DNA of 64,000 bases, taken from assembly GCF_002878395.1 (NCBI RefSeq), contig NW_025892544.1:1-64000 (forward strand). Direction: 5' to 3'. This stretch comes from Capsicum annuum. Taxonomy: Eukaryota; Streptophyta; Magnoliopsida; Solanales; Solanaceae. Position numbers and translations under genes: made by a program. The notes under the pieces were generated by a model. The model did not search any database. It was not told the origin of the DNA and saw only the letters and a list, made by a program, of their open reading frames with translations. This document shows positions 54,601 to 64,000 of this stretch, in pieces; within the stretch, counting starts at the first letter, position 1; every line of letters starts with the position of its first letter.

Positions 54601-56186
54601 AAGGAGGTAATGGTAAATGTCCTAAAAATGTGAGGAACAAAGAGAGCAATTATTTGTTACATACTTGATGTATCGTGAACTTACGATACTTAAAATTATA
54701 GAAATTTGTAAGTAAAAAGGTACTTTTATATGGATATGATGTGGTTTTATGGTTTTTATAGGTCAATAAATTTGGAGAAGTAAAGTGATTGCTCAATTTA
54801 AGGACGTCAAATGAGACATCCTACGACTGTAGGATTTGACTACAATCATACCGTGGATGTTGTGGGTTGAATCAAAGAGTTGACATTTAGGTGTTCTTCA
54901 AACAAAAGCATCCCACGATTGTACATGAATGCTATGATCGTAATATTGATTATGGGAAGAAATTTTAGAAAAAATGCTTTCAAGTGTTAAGTATGAGGAG
55001 GATCAATTCCACGACTGTACAATAATGCATGAGTCCATACTGAAGATCGTGGAAAATTATTCTGCACAGGATGAAATCAAAGGTGGAACCTATGAGAGGG
55101 TGTCACAATCGTACAAGTGAATCAAGAGCTCATACTAAGCATCGTGTCAACTAAGATCTGAAAGGTGAAGAAGTCGAGTGTTAAATTACGAGCACCAAGG
55201 ACAATCATGGTATCTAACCACAATCATACCTTCCTTCGTCTGATGTGCCATCTTAGCAAATATAATTTTGTTTAGGATAAGTTTTATTTTTTTCTATAAA
55301 TACTCTTATTAGATATTTTTTATTAGCTTACACATTATTGATACTTGTAAGACTTATTGTTGTTCTTTGAAGTATTAAATTGATTTTTAGAGTCTTAATT
55401 CGAAGTGAGATTGGTGATTTCCATCCTATTCTTGTAAGTGTATCATTATGATTTCTTCTTAGAATTATTATTGTGTGTTTGTAATTATAAGTAGCTAAAC
55501 ACCACAACTAGGATTGTGCGAACCATGATAAATTAATGAAGTAGTGTTCATAGTATGAAGTGATTCTCAAAAGGGTGTTTGGGCATGTAGTGTTGTTCTC
55601 TTTGGATTAATTGCTTTTTAATAGCTGCAAATGTTAGAACCCACCTTATCATTACTCTAGATTAATTAATGAGTAACAAATAGGAAAAATGAATAAACAA
55701 TAGAGACTTAGAGCTATCAACCTTTAATTAATAGCTTGAGATGATAATCTGGGAAAGCTAATTTGTGATCCAAGATAGGGGTTAGTAGTGCAAAATTCAG
55801 GAGAAGAGAAAACTTACTTAAGGAAAGTTACTTAACCAAGTGAGAAAAGCCATTTAGGTAAACATAACCTATCGATTCTACATGTTAAGCACTAATGAGA
55901 TCACTAAGTATGACAAACTTATGGAGTTATGAAGTTATTGGGAAACATAGTCCTAGTGCCTCCTACATCTTTATTACAAATCCAACGACATCAACAATTA
56001 TTATTAGTGGAATTCTAATTTAGAAAACCCCTTATATACTGGACATTATTTAATTATTACTTTGATAAACACTTAATATATACTTCAACCTACTCGTCAT
56101 GCGATTGACCCCAACTTATTTGGGCTCTATATTTGATCAACAACCGCTTTATACTTTATGTTGAGGTGTAATTTGGGAGACATACA
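54601..56186 (+). mobile_element. 5' LTR of the second Athila-like element (outer edge unknown)
   Basis: Placed by the primer site that follows. It contains a cassette of CACGATTGTAC/GATCGT words (54815-55250), including the perfect pair ATCCTAC (54818-54824) and GTAGGAT (54829-54835), then TATAAATA at 55295-55302. The inner end TTGACCCCAACTTATTTGGG resembles that of the minus-strand Athila-like LTR near 3460. No coding content. Confidence 0.5.
55295..55302 (+). promoter_or_regulatory. TATA box of the second Athila-like LTR
   Basis: TATAAATA in CTATAAATACTC, the same context as CTATAAATACTC on the minus strand at 4307. Confidence 0.5.
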
Positions 56187-56190
56187 ATTT

Positions 56191-56206
56191 TGGCACCATT
56201 CTTGGG
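56191..56206 (+). other. Primer-binding site, tRNA-Asp type
   Basis: TGGCACCATTCTTGGG, matching TGGCGCCGTTGCCGGG with four transitions. It defines the LTR end near 56186. Confidence 0.7.
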
Positions 56207-56287
56207 AAATACAATTATGGAGTTGATTGATTGTGTTTTTCGGGTTGTTGATTTTTGTTTCCTAATTTTACTTTTTTTGTCGTTCCT

Positions 56288-56329
56288 ATGGAATATGCCC
56301 ATGCATACCCAACATTCAGAGTCAAGGAA
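56288..56329 (+). pseudogene. Gag start of the second Athila-like element, cut by LTR F
   Basis: ATG codons at 56288-56302 begin a frame that is cut at 56330 by LTR F. The continuation after LTR F (58717 on) reads NPLIPLDLEIK, matching NPLIPLNPE about eight residues after the start of the first Athila-like gag. LTR F therefore landed inside the first gag codons. Confidence 0.55.
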
Positions 56330-58712
56330 TGTAATACCTCAAGTTTTTATGTTCTAAACCTCTCAAAAGATAGCCCATGAAGTTTGTTTTCCAATGCGAC
56401 AAGTCTTGTCCTAATCCAAAATCATGGAAAAATGTTATGGAAATTTTCCTCCAGGAATCTGTCAGCTACCAGTGACCACGACTCACTTGACGACTTATAA
56501 CCAGACCTTATGAGTCATTACAAGGAGTTGTTGTCAAAATAGTAAGGGTTAAGTTTTAGCTCAGTGACAAGACTCCACTCCATGATTCGTAATTAGACAT
56601 TACAAGTCATTGGGAGGGACTCATAGTCATAAGCAACGTCCAGCCAAGAATCCCTCCCTGTGGTAATGGGTCCAGCATACGACTCATTTCCTGAATCTAT
56701 GAGTCGTTAAGTGTACTTGTCACCTGAACAATGCTTAACAATAATCTATTCTAGTAGTTAAGAATCCAGTACACAACTCGTAGTCAGACCTTATGATTCG
56801 TTGTGTGGACCTGTAGCCTAACCAGTAAAGAATCCAAGAAATCAAACCTCAAACTATGACTCTACCTAACGACTTGTAGTCAGTCATAATGAGTTGTTAG
56901 GAGGCAGTTGTAGTTAGACCAGAATCTACCTAGAATCATAAGACTCTAGATTACAAATTGGATCACGACTCATGACCATTCGTGACAAGTCATGAGGTAA
57001 GTCGTAATGACTGGGGGTAGGTTTTCCTGTATGTTTTCCCAGAGACTTTTATGTCTTTCCCCACTCCCTGAAAAACCAAACCCACTTTGTTTTGGCTTCC
57101 CAAGGGGTGTTATTAAAGACCCAAATTCCCCAATTCATAACATAATTATAAACTCCACCCAAGAGAAATAAAAGAGGTGATTACTTTCTTTTTTAAGAGC
57201 AAACTAGGGGTTTTCAAGAAAGCCCAATTCTCAAGAAAAATCTCTTCAAGGTTTCTACTTCAGGTACGTGGGATATTCATCGATGGGCCCCTTTCACTCA
57301 TTGAGTCCCAAAGTTCAACTTTCAAGTTTAATTCCCCTTTTGTTTAGGGTTCCATGAGAAGTATGAATTTCACAATTCAGTTTAAATCTCAAGTTTCTCC
57401 ATGAATATGTGTTTCCTTATAAGTTTAAGCATTCTTCATTACCATAATCATGATATCCCTCTATGTGGGTGAAATTACAGAATTCTTGAGTTTGAGTCAT
57501 GGAATTTCCTTATCATGTATTTATCTAATATTATGATGTTCAATGTATTTTCAGTGCTAGTGGGTTATGAACACCCGGTACCTAGATAGTTAGGCATGTT
57601 ACAAATTTTAAGTTACAAGTTATCCATACCATGATGTATCGTTAAATTCATAGCATTATCTTATTGAGCATTTATAAATATTCAATCATGCTAAGCATTT
57701 TATCAGAATTAGTGTCAATTTAGTTAGGAGTAGGAATTAGCACCGAGAAAACCTAGGTATGAAGGCTTACCCGCCAGTAGAGGACTGATACCTTTAGTAG
57801 AAGTCCCTAAGTTCCAGAGCTACGTAGCTAGCATAGGTAATAAAAAGTTACCTGCTAGTTGAGGACTGACACTCTCTCAGGGGTTATACACCAGTAGACG
57901 ATTGGCACTTGAGTCCTTTGGGATTCCCTGTTAGTGGATCCACACTACTAGTGTTGGTACCATTGGGAAAGTGGTAACACCTTTCTAATCGGGGTTACAG
58001 GTTAGACCTTGATTAACTCAGATTGGGGCATGTTGATTAAAATGTTAGCTCCCATAATTTTAGTTTTGTGATTAGACTATGTCAATTTAGGTTTGCATGA
58101 CCAAGTGTCCATATATCCATTATTCAGTTAATCAGATTATTTCAGCACATGTTTATACTTGGTCTTTCATTCAATATTCATGTTTATGCATTCATGCTTA
58201 GTATATACGCATATCAGTTAGTTTTCATCCTGCATACTTAGTACATTCAAAGTATTTATTGCATACTCTATTTTGCACTATGTTGTCTTATAATATAGTT
58301 TTGGATGCTCAATTCTTAGATCACACATAGTTCATTCCTGTGCCAATCAGCTACAACATTGGTGAGTCCTCATCAGTTGAGGACTAGTTATATTATTAGT
58401 TATTAATTCCAGTAGTTAGTTTATGATACTTTAGTTAGTTAGAGTTAGTTGGGAACCTGTTCCAACAACTCATCATGGTTAGAGGCTTCATACAGTTAGA
58501 TAGTAAGACATTCAGTATGTTTTCCAGCTTTATCAAATGTATTCAGTATTATCTTTAGTATTATTTATTATCTAGACTTTTATTTTAGCTTCTGTAGTTT
58601 TCTTTACTATTTTCATTATTTCTCAAAGTATGTATCAGATCATGGGTTAGCTTTAGGTTAGTCGTGACTCTGGCACCGTGTTACAACTAGGCTGTATCCT
58701 CGGGCCATGACA
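56330..58712 (+). mobile_element. Solo LTR inside Athila-like gag (LTR F)
   Basis: TGTAATACCTC to GGGCCATGACA, 2383 bp. Flanks AGGAA and AGACA are only partly alike; a 2-bp loss on the right would explain it. The cassette 56470-57010 uses ACGACTCAT words, with the perfect pair ACGACTCAT (56679-56687) and ATGAGTCGT (56699-56707) and the pair ACACAAC/GTTGTGT (56772-56807). A donor-like CAGGTACGT has its GT at 57264. The 3' hairpins are GTCCTCA/TGAGGAC (58366-58384) and GGAAC/GTTCC (58452-58463). Confidence 0.75.
57264..57269 (+). other. Consensus 5' splice-site sequence in LTR F
   Basis: TTCAG followed by GTACGT, in the same relative position as GTATGT in LTRs B to E. Confidence 0.35.
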
Positions 58713-60500
58713 AGACAATCCTCTAATTCCACTTGATCTGGAAATTAAAATATTCTGAGAGTTTGAAGAGGAATAGCAAATGAAACATTTATACTGAGGG
58801 ATTTCTGAACCAACAATTACAAAACTAGGGCATTAGGAAATTGTGGAGCTAACCATTGCTTGATTAATGGATAAAGAGAACACTAGGTAAGAAACTTCTA
58901 GGGAGGAAACAAGGAAAGAAATGGAAAGATAAACTATAGAAAACCATCTAGCTCTACTTGAGGAGCAAGAAAAATAGAAAAAGGAATAGGGGTAACAACC
59001 TCTATAGTAGTATCATTCTTAGTTTGATGATGCAGAAGGTGAGCAAGACTTTTTAGAGCTAGTCAAAACAAGTGCTATTATTCTACCGACATTTCTTCTA
59101 GGAACAAAGTTTGACATCACTAGGGGTATTATATAGTTTTTGAATTTATTGAGGGTATTCACAGGCCTTGTTACCGTTGATGCAAGCCTTCACGTGATGA
59201 ATTTATTAGGGACTTAAAATTTCAGCAATCTACCTGAAGTGATCCAAGAGGCGATTATACTATGGTTATTTCCCTTCTATATGACAAGAGAGGGTACATT
59301 GTGGTTATAGAGTTTCTATGTGGATTGATCACTACTTAAAATGTATTGAGGAATCTATTTATGTAGTGATTTTTCATATCTTCCAGAATGTTGCAGTTGA
59401 AAGATGAGATTTATATCCTTAGGAAGTAACATTCAGAGGTGTTTTATAAGACCTAGTTGAGGTTTAAGAAAAATTTACACAATGTTCTAAATCATATAAT
59501 ACCAAGCCTTAGTTTTCTTGATATCTTCTACAGAGGTTTAAATACGAACAATAAGGTTGTATCAAACACTATCATAGGTGGAGCATTCATGACGTTACAT
59601 TGGTCTTCTAAGATTTTAGATTGAATCACTAAAACCAATTAGGGTTGGAATTCTCATGATATAGACATACCCACAAACACTTATATTATAAGGGCATCGA
59701 TAGAGTAGAGAGTGGTATATGAATTAGTAACTCAAGAGATAACTCAATTGAGGATAGAGCTTAGCTTGTTTACCAAGTAGTTTGTAGCAATAGGCGATTA
59801 AGTGAACGTGTTATGTTTACAAGGTAAGGCACCCAGGCATGATAACTCTGATTATGATGAGGAAGTTAAGTATTTAAACAATCAGGTGGTGGATTTTTAA
59901 GCTAAGGGACAAGGGTATAATAAAGAAAAACTAATACTTTAGGCTAGGAAATCAAGGTTAGAACTATTACAAAGATAACAACTATAACAAGTTTGGGTAT
60001 AGAGATAGGAGTGTGGAAGAGATGGTTGTTGGAGGAAAAAGGATAACTATTAGGATAGAAATAGCCTCTATATTCCACTGGGGAACCGAGATTCTGACTC
60101 TAGAAATTCAAGTATGGAACACATATTTGCAAAATTGGTAGAGAAGATACAAGACAAACTTAAGGAACTTAGGGCGGATATTTTGGGGATAAGTCAAAAA
60201 ATTGAATCAAGTGCTACCGTCATTAATTAGCTTAAGTAATAGTTTGGCCAGATGTCCACCACTTTAAATCAGCATCCACAAATTACACTTACGAGCAACA
60301 CTATCAAAAATTCTAAGAATAATGGTCATTTCTTGGATATTACAACTAGCAGTAAGATGACCACCAATTCACCTATGACTCTAGTTATAGAGAATAATAT
60401 TGAGCTGATGATTGTCAATGATGAGAATGAGGATCAATCTAAAAATTTAGTTATTGATGAGAACACATTTTAAAAGCCTCAATATTTGAAACATAGACTA
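58713..60500 (+). pseudogene. Athila-like gag remnant (second element)
   Basis: After NPLIPLDLEIK (58717) most of the reading is scattered across frames. Capsid-like wording is near 59150-59310 (LVTVDASLHVMNLLG, LPEVIQEAIILWLFPFYMTR) and 59500-59760 (IIGGAFMTLHWSSK, ELVTQEITQLRIELSLF). A charged C-terminal frame occupies 60252-60473. There are many stops. It is more decayed than the protease and pol parts. Confidence 0.65.
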
Positions 60501-60559
60501 AGGCAAACAATAGAAAGGAAAAGTAGTCCCACAAGTATTGACTCCTATTTCACAACATC

Positions 60560-61180
60560 CTTCTTTTTTTTTTTCATACAGATTAAAGATGAAAGATAAA
60601 GGGGAAAGTATCAAAAGTTCATCTTTATGTTGAAGAATTGTTGGTATCTATTTTATTGAGGTTATTGAGAAAATGTTGGGTTACCAAAAGTTTCTAAATG
60701 ATTTTTTAAAAGAGAATTGACTTATGAGTTTTGAGCTCCTTGATAATGTGTACCATTGCTCGCTTCTCGATCTCTAGTTAAGAAGATGAAAGATATTAGA
60801 GCATTCAAGATTCCTTGTACCATTGGGTCTTTAAGCATTTCTAAAGCTTTGTGTGACTTAGGTGCTAGCATAAATCTAATTCCACTAGCATTGTACAAAG
60901 AGTTAAGGTTGGGGGCACCCAAAAAACTTTGAGAGACTTCTTATGGCAGATCGTACTGTTAAAATATCTATAGGGATTTTATGTGATATTTTAGTAAGGG
61001 TTGTGTCCTTTAGTTTTTCATATAATTTTAGCATCCTTAATTGTGAGGTTGACTTTAAGATTTCTATTACCTTAGAAAGACCATTCCTTGCTACTAGACG
61101 TGTATTGGCTGATATGGATACTGCCAGATGATGTTTCAATTGAATGATGAGCATGTGACTTTCAATGCATGCCAATCCAT
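60560..61180 (+). pseudogene. Athila-like protease remnant (second element)
   Basis: IRAFKIPCTIGSLSISKALC then DLGASINLIPLALYKELRL (60860-60910) keeps the catalytic Asp block. A one-frame shift leads to ADRTVKISIGILCDILVRVV (60943) and LNCEVDFKISITLERPFLAT (about 61035-61095). This is the plus-strand counterpart of the minus-strand block at 25-170. Confidence 0.85.
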
Positions 61181-62160
61181 GAGTAGTCTAAGGATATGTG
61201 CATGACTTTTATAATTGCTACAGTTGATGAAGATACATTGGTAGCTCCTATTTAGGAGAGGTTCAAAGTTGGAGCACTTACAATAGTGATTGTAAATTTT
61301 GAGGTGATGACATTAATGGCTATGATGAGAAGGTGAGTGCAATTGATAGTATGTATTACTTTTATTGTGCACCAAAGAAGTTAGATCTTGACTTGAAAAA
61401 TAGAGTGACCTCACTGGCTGAGCCTTCAATTAAGGAGACTCCAATTTTGGAGCTCAAGGCTCTTCAACCCCATCCTTGTTACATATTTTTTGAAGACAAC
61501 AAAACTTTGTTGGTTATTATTGTAGTGTATTTAGTAGATTGATAAGTTGAGGTTCTAGTGTCTTTGTTGCAGAAGTTCAAAAGGTCCATTGGATGGACCA
61601 TTACAAAAATCATTGGGATTTCACTTAGAATTCACACGCATAACTGAGTGAGCTTGATTTAATACATGATAAAGAAGGGTGTAATCATTGTGGAAACAAA
61701 TGAAAAGAATAAAATTATTCCTATTAGGTTAGTTATGGGTTAGAGAGTATGTATGGAGAATAGAAAGTTGAACGTATGGACCAAGAAGGATTATTTTTTT
61801 ATGCCCTTTATAGATTAGATGTTAGACCATCTTGCTGGTAGAGGATGGTATTGTTTTCTTGATGGACACTCGGTTTACAATCAAATTTTGATTGCTCCTG
61901 TGGACCACAAAAAGATCAACTTTACTTGTTTATATGGGACTTTCATGTTAAGAGAATGCCTTTTGGTTTGTGTAATGTGCTAGCGACCTTTCAAAGTTGC
62001 ATGATGTCTATTTTGTCTTACATGGTAGAGAATACTATTAAAGTGTTTATGGATGACTTCTCGATTGTTAGTCATTTATTTAAAGGTTATTCGGCTCATC
62101 TTGCTAGTGTAATGAGAATATGAGAGGATTGTAACTTAGTGATAACTGGGAGAAGTGCCA
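61181..62160 (+). pseudogene. Athila-like reverse transcriptase remnant
   Basis: KKGVIIVETNEKNKIIPIRL near 61670, ENRKLNVWTKKDYFFMPFID (about 61757-61816), GWYCFLDGHSVYNQILIAPV (about 61846-61905), FHVKRMPFGLCNVLATFQSC (about 61938), and the catalytic FMDDFSI (FMDD at 62046-62057). Frameshifts and stops occur between these blocks. Confidence 0.88.
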
Positions 62161-62850
62161 CTTTATGGTCAAACAAGGAATAGTTCTTGGTCACAAGATT
62201 TTAAAGAAGGGGATTGAGGTCGACAAAATAAAGATTGAGGTGATTGAAAAATTACCTCCCCCAATTTTTGTGAAAGGTACGGAAAGTTTTTTAGGACATG
62301 TTGGATATTATTGTATATTCATCAAGTTTTTCTCTAAAATTGCACAACTTTTGTGTAAGTTGTTGAAGAAGAAGGTGAAATTTGGGTTTAATGATACATT
62401 TCTAAAGGCATTTGAATGTATGAAAGAGAAGTTGATTTCAACCCCAATTATTGTATCACCTTATTGGTCCATGCCATTCGAGGTTATGTGTGATGCTAGT
62501 GGGATAGCGCTGGGAGCAATATTAGGCTAAAGGCTAGAGAAGTTTTAATATATCATCTATTATAGTAGCAAAGAACTTAACCCTGCTCAAAAGAATTACA
62601 CTGTGACTGAACATGAGTTGCTTGTTGTTGTATTTTTATTTGACAAATTTTGATCTTATTTTCTTGGTACAAAAGTGATTGTGCATACTGACCACATAAC
62701 TTTTAGATACCATATGACTAAGAAGTATGCCAAAACAAGGTTGATTCATTAGGTACTTCTGTTGTAGGAATTTGACTTTGTGCTCAAGCTCTGAAAAGAG
62801 AGTGAAAATCAAATGGTTGACCACTTATCACGGTTTGAGAAGGAAGAAAT
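62161..62850 (+). pseudogene. Athila-like thumb and RNase H remnant
   Basis: GIVLGHKILKKGIEVDKIKI (62174), SFLGHVGYYCIFIKFFSKIA (about 62288), then MPFEVMCDASGIALGAILG (62471) with the first RNase H Asp, ELNPAQKNYTVTEHELLVVV (about 62575-62634), and [20 protein letters not shown] (about 62677). MVDHLSRFE near 62812 closes the domain. Stops at 62528 and later make it inactive. Confidence 0.88.
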
Positions 62851-63790
62851 ATTGAAACTGAAGGATGAGTTTGAGATTGATAACACTTTTCCAAATGGGC
62901 AAGTATTGGCCACATCACATGACTTAATTCCCTAGTTTGCAGATTTTAACAATTATTTGGTAAATGATAGGGTGTCTGAGGTCCTATCATTTAATCAGTA
63001 GAAAAAGTTTAAGCATGATTCAAGGAATTTCTCTTGGGATGAGTCATACTTGTTTTAAATTTATGTATACAAAATAGTTTAAAGATGTGTTCGTGAGGTA
63101 TAATTGATGAGTATTTTATATACATGTCACTCATCACCAATTGGGTGTCATCATAGTGGTGCACAGACGGTGGATAAGATCTTAAACTATGGGTAATACT
63201 GGCCTACCATCCATAAAGATGCACATTATTATGCAAATACCTATGACCAGACAAGAGAATATCTCACAATGAAAAGTGCTTTCAATGATCACAATTCTAG
63301 AGCTTGAGCTATTTGATGTACAGGGCATTGATTTCATGGGATCCTTTTTGAGCTCAAATGTTATGAAGTATATTTTGGTTGATGTTGACTATGTTTCAAA
63401 ATGGGTGGAGATAGTTTCACTTCTAAACAATGAAGGGAAGAGTGTCACAATATTTTTTAGAAAGAATATATTTTGCTAATTTGGTACACCAAGGGAAATC
63501 ATTGGTGATAAGATGGTATGAAACATAAGAGGGAAAACCCTTATCCTCCACAATTAAGTGGGTAGGTTGAGGTCTCCAATCAGGAGATCAAGTCTATTTT
63601 GGTGAAGATCGTGATTGCTAGTAGAATGGACTGGGCTAGAAAGTTAGATGATGCCTTGTGGGCCTACCAAACAATATTTAAGACTCCAATTGGTGTTTCT
63701 ACATATCATCTTGTGTTCGACAAAGCATGCCACTTTCTAGTTGAACTTAAGTGTAAGGCATGGTAAGTACTGAAGTAATTAAATTTACAA
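62851..63790 (+). pseudogene. Athila-like integrase remnant
   Basis: The zinc-binding region is near 63135-63260 (GCHHSGAQTVDKILNYG, YWPTIHKDAHYYANTYD); the two Cys are replaced. The catalytic core has LFDVQGIDFMGSF (63310), YILVDVDYVSKWVEIVSLLN (63369), then [19 protein letters not shown] (about 63559) and [20 protein letters not shown] (about 63626-63685), and [13 protein letters not shown] (63725). This wording is typical of Athila/Tat integrase. Several stops are present. Confidence 0.88.
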
Positions 63791-64000
63791 TAGAGTTGTG
63801 CAAAAAATTTGAGGGTAAATATTTGAATTAGATAGATTAGTTTCATCTTCATATCTATGAAAGTTCAGCCTTATACAAAGAGAAAATAAAATTTTATCAT
63901 GATCACAGGGTTGAGAAAAGAAAATTCACCAGTAGAGACATTATACTACTATTTGATACAAGGCTAAGGTTATTTCCTGGAATGTTAAGGTCAATATGGA
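63791..64000 (+). other. Post-integrase segment of the Athila-like element, cut by window edge
   Basis: Broken continuation after the integrase core with short readable words (NLRVNI, RKENSPVETLYYYLIQG). The 3' LTR lies outside the window. Confidence 0.5.

Overview
The window looks like plant nuclear DNA from a repeat-rich genome. I infer Solanaceae from the style of the LTR, RTE-LINE and MITE sequences, but I could not run a search. Two things show it is eukaryotic and plant-like: one intron-containing host gene with canonical splice sites and a plastid-type N-terminus, and nested Ty3/gypsy and Ty1/copia retrotransposons, RTE LINEs and MITEs with recognisable target-site duplications (TSDs). 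I see no rRNA, tRNA, CRISPR or bacterial operon structure.

The only intact host gene is a minus-strand, seven-exon gene (CDS 23851 down to 19098, 414 codons) for a plastid-type bile acid:sodium symporter family (BASS) transporter, most like BASS1. Its first two introns have collected a 120-bp hAT MITE, a roughly 286-bp MITE, an AT microsatellite and a 38-bp RTE-LINE stub with a perfect 17-bp TSD. A 936-bp Mutator-type MITE (17401-18336) lies downstream of it and a composite MITE (25159-25650) upstream.

Left of the gene (1-17.2 kb) is a pile of decayed gypsy material. It holds a minus-strand Athila-like element (protease, gag, primer site and 5' LTR, 1 to about 4.8 kb) split by an 877-bp insertion, then LTR-like blocks at 4.8-6.75 and 6.75-8.8 kb. 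A plus-strand 3' LTR (10420-12876) with its polypurine tract sits inside a minus-strand chromovirus-like element (gag/protease 14426-12877, 5' LTR 16534-14637).

Right of the gene are an RTE LINE (25.7-27.1 kb), a complete but dead Ty1/copia element (27409-33647), and a minus-strand RTE LINE nested in a hAT-like MITE (34579-36334). They are followed by LTR remnants, a solo LTR (39616-42034), a GAT-rich microsatellite, and a full-length dead chromovirus (43010-53278, TSD TCATT). The window ends in a second Athila-like element (primer site 56191, pol running off the end) whose gag is split by a solo LTR (56330-58712).

No described multi-gene system stands out. The most unusual signal is inside the LTRs. 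Unrelated or diverged copies share ordered arrays of short perfect hairpins, some with compensating base changes between copies; an upstream cassette of family-specific inverted or tandem words; and, in five copies, a consensus 5' splice site. All alignments were made by eye, and most LTR edges lacking a TSD are approximate.
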